A DNA stretch of 51,360 nucleotides from positions 1 to 51,360 of the forward strand of contig NZ_MBLO01000034.1 of assembly GCF_001854805.1 (NCBI RefSeq). Reading direction: 5' to 3'. Positions 45,550 to 51,360 of this stretch are shown here, piece by piece (the stretch's first letter is position 1; each line of letters begins with the position of its first letter). Under the pieces are notes generated by a model. The model was not told the DNA's origin. It was given only the letters and a program-made list of their open reading frames with translations, and searched no databases. The stretch is from Pseudofrankia coriaricola. GTDB taxonomy: Bacteria; Actinomycetota; Actinomycetes; Frankiales; Frankiaceae. Position numbers and translations under genes: made by a program.

Positions 45550-47203
45550 GGATCTCCCGGAATACGTCGGAGAGGGACACGCCCGGCGCGGTGGCGTCGA
45601 AGACCGCGCCGCCGGTGCTGGTGGCGATGGCGGTGAGCGCCTCGCGGTCCGCCTCGCCGAAGACGACCGCGAACGTGCGCACGGCGCGGGCTGTGGACGG
45701 CCGTGCGTCGTAACGGGAGGTGAACTCGTCGGCGTCGAGACCGCTGTTGGTCTCGCCGTCGGTCATCAGCACGATCGACGTCAGCGCGTTCGGGTCGTCC
45801 TTCATCGCCTGCGCCGCCTTGTCGTACGCGGCGTCGAGGGCGCTGTAGACGGCGGTGTTGCCATTGGCCCGTAGCGCCCCGGCGAAGTCGGTGATGGCGC
45901 GCAGGTCCGGCGAGCCGGGTCTGGGGTCGGTGATGGTGAAGTCGCGGGTGCCGGTCACCTTGCTGCTGAACGTGATCATGGTGACGTGCTCCCGGCCGCG
46001 GAACCGGGCGAACCGGCCGGCGAGGCTGTCGTCCGCCCCGGTCAGCCCGACGAGCGCCTGCTGGAGCGCGGCCAGCCGGGTGCCCTCCATGGAGCCCGAC
46101 ACGTCCAGTACGTAGATGGCGTGCGTGGGGCGCCGGTACTCGTCGAAGTAGGCGGCGAGCAGCTGGTCGGCGACCTGCTGGGTGGCCGGGAACGGCAGCT
46201 CGATCGGCGTGCCGGTGCCGAAGCGGGCGTCCAGCGGGACGCCGGGGACGGCGGGCCGGCGGCTGGTGTCGTTCTGGATGCGGCGCTGGGCCTCGGGGGA
46301 GCGCAGCCAGGTGACGACGCGGGTGTACTCGTCGCGCCGGTTGTCGGCGAGCAGCGCCATCGGGTAGTCGGCCGTGATGACGCCGTCGTGGGGGCGGATG
46401 ATCGTGATCGGGCCGGCGGCGCCGGAGCGTTGCAGGGTGAGCAGCACCGACTCGTAGTTGATCATCGCGCCGACGCTGGCGGCGGGGGCCTTGACGAAGG
46501 CGTCGGTCAGCCAGCCGGAGCTGCCGGCGGTGAGCACCTGGCCGGAGAAGAAGCTCTTGAGCGGGGCCGCCTTGATGTCGGAGGCCTGCAGCGCGTCGCC
46601 GGTGCCGGCGAACGCCGCCGCCACCCCGACGAGCGCGGAGAAACCGGAGTTGGAGGCCGCCGGGTTGGTCATGGCGTAGGTGAGCTGGCCGGAGGAGACC
46701 TTCGCGGCGATGTCACCCCAGGTGACCTGCGCGTCGCCCGTCCAGCCGAACTCCTGCGCGAGCGGCGTCCGCACGCCGAGGACTACCGGGGAGAGCATCA
46801 CCGGGGTGCGGACCAGTTCCTTGGCCGCGCCGCCGGGCAGGAGGCGCAGGTAGCGGTCGGAGGAGAACCACGCGGCGTCCGCGTCCGCGGTGCCGTGGAG
46901 GATCTTGTCCGCGCCGTCGAGGGTGCCGGTGTAGCTCAGCGTGACGCTGATGCCCGTCGCCGTCTTCAGGTCGGGCAGCAGCGGTTCGAGGTCCTTCAGC
47001 TCGGAACCAGCGAGGATGCGCAACGTTCCCGGCTTGCTGGGCGGCGGGGGCGACGAGGTGCTGGTGTCCGGGCCGCCCGAGCCGCCGTCGGTACAGCCGA
47101 CGAGCAGCGTGACCGCCGTGACGAGCGCTCCGAGCGCGCCAAGCGCGCCGCCCGACCGCCGCTGCCGGCCGCGCCGGGACTCCGAGGTGATTCCGCGGCT
47201 CAT
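45536..47203 (-). CDS. Lipoprotein: solute-binding domain fused to von Willebrand A domain
   Basis: The 555-residue lipoprotein (lipobox LLVGC, lipid on Cys37) has a periplasmic-binding fold of type 2 (about 55-340; LRILAGSELKDLEPLLPDLK, TYAMTNPAASNSGFSALVG, VITADYPMALLADNRRDEYT) followed by a VWA domain (about 358-552) with an intact MIDAS: DVSGSM, TMITFSS, LMTDGETNSG. The VWA domain binds a divalent metal and a protein ligand. The combination suggests an extracytoplasmic sensor or complex organiser rather than an ABC importer, since no permease or ATPase is nearby. ATG 47203 overlaps the stop of the upstream gene (ATGA). Confidence 0.85.
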   Translation of the reverse strand: MSRGITSESRRGRQRRSGGALGALGALVTAVTLLVGCTDGGSGGPDTSTSSPPPPSKPGTLRILAGSELKDLEPLLPDLKTATGISVTLSYTGTLDGADKILHGTADADAAWFSSDRYLRLLPGGAAKELVRTPVMLSPVVLGVRTPLAQEFGWTGDAQVTWGDIAAKVSSGQLTYAMTNPAASNSGFSALVGVAAAFAGTGDALQASDIKAAPLKSFFSGQVLTAGSSGWLTDAFVKAPAASVGAMINYESVLLTLQRSGAAGPITIIRPHDGVITADYPMALLADNRRDEYTRVVTWLRSPEAQRRIQNDTSRRPAVPGVPLDARFGTGTPIELPFPATQQVADQLLAAYFDEYRRPTHAIYVLDVSGSMEGTRLAALQQALVGLTGADDSLAGRFARFRGREHVTMITFSSKVTGTRDFTITDPRPGSPDLRAITDFAGALRANGNTAVYSALDAAYDKAAQAMKDDPNALTSIVLMTDGETNSGLDADEFTSRYDARPSTARAVRTFAVVFGEADREALTAIATSTGGAVFDATAPGVSLSDVFREIRGYQ

Positions 47204-48315
47204 CCGTAGGCCTCGTCGATCTTCTTGATCATCAATTCGGAGATCTTCTGGATGGGCGGCTCGACGACATTGGCCAGTTGCGGCGGCGGCGCGACGCCGC
47301 CGTCGCCCGAGTTGCCGGCTGGCTGGGTGGCGTTGGAGGTGCGGAAGCCGTTGTGAACGGCGAGCCGCTGCAGCTCCGGGTCGGTGGCCAGCAGCTTCGC
47401 GACGGCGTCGCCCTTGTCGTTCAGGGGGACCGCGGTGTGCTTCGCGTAGATCGTCGGGCTCGGGTACACCAGCACTCGGCCGTCCTTGATCGAGCCGTCG
47501 CCCGCGATCTGGCGCGCTCGGAACTGCGACTCGTAGATCATGACCATCGGCGTCTTGGTGATCCCGATCGACAGGTAGTCGTTGAACGGCCCCTCCGTGG
47601 ACGGGTCCGTGAAGCCCTGATGGGTGAACAACTTGGCAAGCTTGGGACCCAGCTTCTCCGCCGTCTCCGAGTCGCTCACGACCTGGTTGCCGTTCTCGAC
47701 GTAGGAGGCAATCGCCAGGTAGACGGCCGCCGAGTTCGAGGTGCGGACGTCCGTCGACTTGATGAGCACCGACCCAGAGTTCTGGTAGTCAGGGTTGTCC
47801 TTGAGCTGCGACCAGCGTTTGTCCGCGGCGACCAGGTCGAGGTAGCCGCGCATGTCGAAGTAGGAGACGTTTCCGTCGGCCTTGATGACCCCCTCGGCGG
47901 TGAGGGGCTTCACGATCTTCGTGAAGGTCGCGATCGCGATCGGCGTGAAGAACAGCACGTACTGCGGGCGGGTGATCGCCTTGTCGTGCTTGATCTGGTC
48001 GGCCTGCGGGGAGTTCGACGGGAGCGCGATGTCGTAGTCGTCCAACGTGCGCGAGACGATCTCGCGTGAGCCCGCAGTGTCGACCCGCAGCCGGTACCCA
48101 AGCTCCTCGAGGCGCTTGGTGACGTCCGGGTCGGTGAGGTAGGCCTGTGTCTCCGAGCCGGCCAGGATGCGGATGTCGGTGAGCTTGCCGCCCTGCCCGC
48201 CGCCGTCGTTGCCGCCGGTGAGCCGGGGGATGACCGCGAGCCCCACCACTCCGAACACCAGCAGCACGGCGAGGATCGGACCTACGACGCGGCCGCTGCC
48301 GCGACCAGTGGCCAC
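47200..48315 (-). CDS. Membrane-anchored solute-binding-like protein
   Basis: The 371-residue protein has one N-terminal membrane anchor (about 12-31; GPILAVLLVFGVVGLAVIPR, no lipobox Cys) and an extracytoplasmic binding-protein fold of type 2 related in sequence to the first half of the next gene: TDIRILAGSETQAYLTDPDV, YDIALPSNSPQADQ, STDVRTSNSAAVYLAIASYV, PMVMIYESQF and VLVYPSPTIYAKHT. The two proteins share the opening LRILAGSE, hinting at duplication. GTG 48315 follows GGAGG. First gene of the operon with the SBP-VWA and XpaC-like genes. Confidence 0.8.
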   Translation of the reverse strand: MATGRGSGRVVGPILAVLLVFGVVGLAVIPRLTGGNDGGGQGGKLTDIRILAGSETQAYLTDPDVTKRLEELGYRLRVDTAGSREIVSRTLDDYDIALPSNSPQADQIKHDKAITRPQYVLFFTPIAIATFTKIVKPLTAEGVIKADGNVSYFDMRGYLDLVAADKRWSQLKDNPDYQNSGSVLIKSTDVRTSNSAAVYLAIASYVENGNQVVSDSETAEKLGPKLAKLFTHQGFTDPSTEGPFNDYLSIGITKTPMVMIYESQFRARQIAGDGSIKDGRVLVYPSPTIYAKHTAVPLNDKGDAVAKLLATDPELQRLAVHNGFRTSNATQPAGNSGDGGVAPPPQLANVVEPPIQKISELMIKKIDEAYG

Positions 48316-48672
48316 CTGCCGGCCTCCTCTGTTGTCTGCGTGTCGGGTCCTCGCGGCGGATCGCCCCGTAGGACCGTTTCGCGGCGCATCGTGGCAAACA
48401 TCGGGCCGCCGCGCATGTCACGGGGGCGACTGCCGATGGCCTTGTCATGTGATGTTCATCTTCGGTTCAGTGGATCACCCGGCTGGCGGGAGCCGTCCCG
48501 CCGGGGCCCACTTCCGGGCGCGATCACGCCTGTCCCTGGGCGTGATCCGCGGCGGACGGGGAATGCAGAGCAGCATGGACCATCCGGACGCGAGGCACAG
48601 TCGCGGGCTGAGCGGGTGTCCCACGCAAAGCGGTGTAAGTCCGGCCGATAGGGTCTGCGGCGGAGGAGTCCA
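48316..48672. other. 357-bp divergent promoter region
   Basis: Separates the SBP/VWA/XpaC operon (minus) from the YdcF-like gene (plus). Sequence at 48640-48660 (GTAAGTCC...GATAGGGT) is weakly promoter-like. No operator or coding sequence was identified. Confidence 0.35.
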
Positions 48673-49440
48673 GTGATCCGAACCCTTGGCCGCCGCGCGA
48701 TGGGCAGGATGCCGGCCGCGAGCGCCGAGCCGCCCACGGCCCCGGTGCCGGCCACGCCAGCACCGGCGTCCACCCCGCGCCGCCGGCCGGGTCTGCTGCG
48801 CGGGCTGCGCGCGCCCTGGTGGCTGTGGCTGGCGCGTGGTGTGCTCGCTCTCCTGGCCGGGGTGATCGTTTTCGCCCTGGTCACGATCGGGCAGGTGTGG
48901 TGGGTCGGCAGCCAGGACCACCGGCCCCGTTCGGACGCCCTGGTCGTGCTCGGTGCGTCGCAGTACAACGGCCGGCCGTCGGCGGTCTTCGCGGCCCGGC
49001 TCGACCATGCCGCCGAGCTCTACCGCGCGGGCGTCGCCCCACTGGTGATCACCGTGGGAGGGCGGATCCCAGGTGACCCGTTCTCCGAGGCTGGCGTCGG
49101 CGCGTCCTACCTCGTCAAGCAGGGCGTACCAGCCTCGGCGGTACTGGCGGTGCCGGAGGGACGGGACACCCTCCAGTCGCTGGTCGCCGTCGCGGGGGAG
49201 ATGAACACGCGGTCACTGCGCAGCGCGGTGGTCGTCACCGATCGGTGGCACTGCCTGCGCTCGGTGGCCATGGCCCGCGACCTGGGCCTGAAGGCGACCA
49301 CCTCGCCGACCCGGACTGGTCCGGCGAACCGGGGGTGGGACACCCAGGCCCGCTACATCGTGCGGGAGGCGATCGGATACCGCTTCTACCAGCTGTTTCA
49401 CCGCGCAACCCCGTCCGGCGCCAGCCACCCCGCCGTCTAG
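48673..49440 (+). CDS. YdcF/DUF218 family membrane-anchored protein
   Basis: The 255-residue protein has an N-terminal disordered part, one membrane helix (about 52-73; WLARGVLALLAGVIVFALVT) and an extracytoplasmic DUF218 domain: DALVVLGASQYNGRPSAVFA, ARLDHAAELYRAGVAPLVIT, EGRDTLQSLVAVAGEMNTRS and VTDRWHCLRSVAMARDLGLK. Members are linked to envelope polymer or vancomycin-sensitivity functions; the reaction is unproven. GTG 48673 has GGAGGAG at ideal spacing. Confidence 0.85.
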   Translation: MIRTLGRRAMGRMPAASAEPPTAPVPATPAPASTPRRRPGLLRGLRAPWWLWLARGVLALLAGVIVFALVTIGQVWWVGSQDHRPRSDALVVLGASQYNGRPSAVFAARLDHAAELYRAGVAPLVITVGGRIPGDPFSEAGVGASYLVKQGVPASAVLAVPEGRDTLQSLVAVAGEMNTRSLRSAVVVTDRWHCLRSVAMARDLGLKATTSPTRTGPANRGWDTQARYIVREAIGYRFYQLFHRATPSGASHPAV

Positions 49441-49979
49441 AGGGCCAAAGGGTGCGCGAAAATGATCTTCCTTCGCACACCCGGCGGCCGTTGTCCCCAG
49501 GATCACTAACGGCTCCTGAGCCCGCGCGTCCGCAATCCGCACGAGGTAGCGGACCTGAGTGTCCCCGTGGCCCGCGCTTTTCGTGGTGTTCACCCCAGCC
49601 GGGGAGCTTCGGTCGTGGCCAGTTTGCTGTTTGCTCCAACAAACTTCGCGTGAGGTCTGTCGTGGCCGTCTGGCGATGTGGTTCGCTGGTCAGGGCGCGG
49701 TGTCCGCTGGCGACGCGACTCTGGCCGGCCAGTGGCTGGTGGCCGGAACTGATGCCCGCGCCCGACGCGGCGTATCTGGGCGGCGGGCGGTGCGCGACTG
49801 TTCTCGTCGCGCCGCTGAAGGCTGCCGGAACTCGGGATGTGACGCACATCCCCGTGGCCTGGCGGGCATAGAGGCCACCGGCCGCGCTGGTACGGTTCGG
49901 AACGCTTAGACGCCGGGTAGTGCGACGACGGGCGGGTCGATGTGGACCTGCCGCCGGCGTCGCTATGGAGGAGGCAGGC
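49441..49979. other. 539-bp gap before transketolase
   Basis: Contains repeat family B copy 2 (49450-49482) and a locally AT-rich inverted repeat, AGTTTG/CAAACT, at 49621-49645. The frames here do not resemble known proteins. The transketolase promoter presumably lies near 49890 (TACGGT at about 49891 is a candidate -10). Confidence 0.4.
49450..49482. repeat. Dispersed hairpin repeat, family B, copy 2
   Basis: GGGTGCGCGAAAATGATCTT then CCTTCGCACACCC; the arms GGGTG..GCGAA and TTCGC..CACCC pair. It shares AATGATCTTCCTTCGCAC with 32801-32830 and starts about ten bases past the YdcF-like stop. Confidence 0.8.
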
Positions 49980-51360
49980 GTGGCAAGTCCCGTGTCCGAA
50001 GCGGTGGGCGTGGCCGACCTGGAAACGGTTCGCGAACTCGCTCAACAGCTGAGGGTCGACTCGATCCGGTCCAGCACGTCGGCGGGTTCCGGGCACCCTA
50101 CGTCGTCGATGTCGGCCGCAGACCTGCTGGCCGTGCTGGTCGCCCGTCACCTGCGCTACGACTGGGACAACCCGGGCGACCCGGCGAACGATCATCTGAT
50201 CTTCTCGAAGGGGCACGCGTCCCCGCTGCTCTACTCCGTCTACAAGGCCGTCGGCGTCGTCACCGACGAGGAGCTGATGACCGGCTACCGCCGGTTCGGC
50301 CAGCGGCTGCAGGGCCACCCGACGCCGGTGCTGCCCTGGGTGGACGTGGCGACGGGCTCGCTCGGCCAGGGCCTGCCCGACGCGGTCGGCGTCGCGATCG
50401 CCGGCAAGTACCTCGACAAGAGCCCCTACCGGGTCTGGGTCCTCTGCGGTGACAGCGAGATGGCCGAGGGCTCGATGTGGGAGGCCTTCGACAAGGCCTC
50501 CGTCTACGAGCTGTCGAACCTGGTCGCGATCATCGACGTCAACCGGCTCGGCCAGCGCGGCCCGACCGAGCTCGGCTGGGACCTGGCGACCTACGCCCAG
50601 CGGGTGAGCGCCTTCGGTATCAAGACGATCGAGATCGACGGTCACGACATCGACGCGATCGACGCGGCGCTCACCGAGGCCGACGGATACAACGGCCCGG
50701 TGGCGATCATCGCCCGCACCATCAAGGGCGACGGGTTCAGCGAGATCGCCGACCACGAGGGCTGGCACGGCAAGCCGCTGCCGGCCGACATGGCCGAGCG
50801 CGCCATCGCCGAGCTCGGTGGCGAGCGCAACCTGCGCGTGCGCGGCCCGGTGCCCGGGCAGTCGCTGCCGCGGCCGGCGGCGCGGGCCGACGTGCGGGTC
50901 ACGCTGCCGACATGGGAGATCGGCACCAAGGTGGCCACCCGAAAGGCCTATGGCGAGGCGCTGGCGGCCGTCGGCGCGCGCGGCGACGTCGTCGCCCTGG
51001 ACGCCGAGGTGAGCAACTCGACGCACGCCGAGGACTTCAAGAAGGCCCACCCCGAGCGGTTCTTCGAGATGTTCATCGCCGAGCAGCAGATGGTCGCCGC
51101 CGCGGTGGGCCTCCAGGTGCGCGGCTACGTGCCGTTCGCGTCCACCTTCGCGGCGTTCTTCTCGCGCGCGTACGACTTCATCCGGATGGCCGCGGTCTCG
51201 CATGCCGACATCCGGCTCTCCGGCTCGCACGCCGGTGTGGAGATCGGCGCCGACGGGCCGTCGCAGATGGCGCTGGAGGACCTGGCGATGATGCGGGCGA
51301 TCGGCGGGTCGACCGTGCTCTACCCGAGCGACGCGACCAGCACGGCCAAGCTCGTCGCCG
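49980..51360 (+). CDS. tkt: Transketolase, animal-type (3' end beyond the window)
   Basis: About 460 residues are present; the gene runs off the window. Transketolase moves two-carbon units between sugar phosphates (pentose phosphate/Calvin-type reactions) with thiamine diphosphate. The N-terminus has SIRSSTSAGSGHPTSSMSAA and FSKGHASPLLYSVYKAVG; the cofactor motif is GDSEMAEGSMWEAFDKAS then NLVAIIDVNRLGQ (GDS instead of GDG), and catalytic Glu lies in FFEMFIAEQQMVAAAVGL. These blocks are closer to the short, animal-like transketolases (about 620 residues) than to the E. coli enzyme (663). GTG 49980 follows GGAGGAGG. The pyrimidine domain is partly seen and the C-terminal domain lies outside. 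Confidence 0.92.
   Translation, partial: MASPVSEAVGVADLETVRELAQQLRVDSIRSSTSAGSGHPTSSMSAADLLAVLVARHLRYDWDNPGDPANDHLIFSKGHASPLLYSVYKAVGVVTDEELMTGYRRFGQRLQGHPTPVLPWVDVATGSLGQGLPDAVGVAIAGKYLDKSPYRVWVLCGDSEMAEGSMWEAFDKASVYELSNLVAIIDVNRLGQRGPTELGWDLATYAQRVSAFGIKTIEIDGHDIDAIDAALTEADGYNGPVAIIARTIKGDGFSEIADHEGWHGKPLPADMAERAIAELGGERNLRVRGPVPGQSLPRPAARADVRVTLPTWEIGTKVATRKAYGEALAAVGARGDVVALDAEVSNSTHAEDFKKAHPERFFEMFIAEQQMVAAAVGLQVRGYVPFASTFAAFFSRAYDFIRMAAVSHADIRLSGSHAGVEIGADGPSQMALEDLAMMRAIGGSTVLYPSDATSTAKLVA

Noticed and set aside
49559-49909. 116-residue plus-strand frame before transketolase
   Set aside because: Mixed composition with no motif; more likely leader DNA.

Overview
This is high-GC actinobacterial DNA, most likely from Frankia or a close relative. 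The evidence is the very high GC content, frequent GTG/TTG/CTG starts, and the actinobacterial core order comEA-comEC-holA | lepA | rpsT-hemW-hrcA-dnaJ-rsmE-phoH-ybeY-corC-like-CDA-like-era-recO-uppS. The genus is inferred from gene order and codon use, not from a search.

Layout. About 1-7.5 kb is an accessory, partly decayed stretch. It holds a beta-trefoil (ricin-like) protein, a TIR-NTPase immunity-type gene that seems to have lost its 3' end, a frameshifted remnant of a TnsA-like transposase endonuclease, and fragments of HIT-family and NUDIX genes. Intact genes among them encode a deazaflavin-dependent nitroreductase-like protein, a FUSC-type membrane protein and a VOC/glyoxalase protein. 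About 7.5-21 kb carries ordinary accessory metabolism and envelope genes: a polysaccharide deacetylase, a VC0807-like membrane protein, an MFS transporter with a large extracytoplasmic insertion, a Ser/Thr kinase with an NPCBM sensor, an Rpn/PD-(D/E)XK-like protein, adenosine deaminase, an acyltransferase, an M50-like protease, a YedK/HMCES protein and a YceI protein.

About 21-42 kb is the conserved core. comEA and comEC (DNA uptake) overlap; holA (DNA polymerase III delta) is followed by a small membrane protein; lepA is divergent. Then rpsT with a near-perfect terminator, hemW, and the heat-shock pair hrcA-dnaJ behind a CIRCE operator. rsmE, phoH, ybeY, a CBS/CorC-like protein, a cytidine-deaminase-like protein without catalytic residues, era, recO, uppS and an ABM-domain protein follow in tight series.

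About 42-51 kb holds the most interesting accessory material. A TerD-Mrr fusion lies just before glyS. Convergent to glyS is a tight three-gene operon: a membrane-anchored solute-binding-like protein, a lipoprotein joining a solute-binding fold to a von Willebrand A domain, and an XpaC-like membrane protein. Together these look like a Ter-type (tellurite/stress-response related) membrane-sensing module next to a DNA-processing effector. A YdcF-like protein and the first two thirds of an animal-type transketolase, cut by the window end, complete the region.

Two families of dispersed hairpin-forming repeats lie in intergenic gaps (copies at 26.66, 26.77 and 32.84 kb; and at 32.80 and 49.45 kb), and a 45-bp direct repeat follows comEC. 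No rRNA, tRNA, CRISPR array or intact insertion sequence was recognised.
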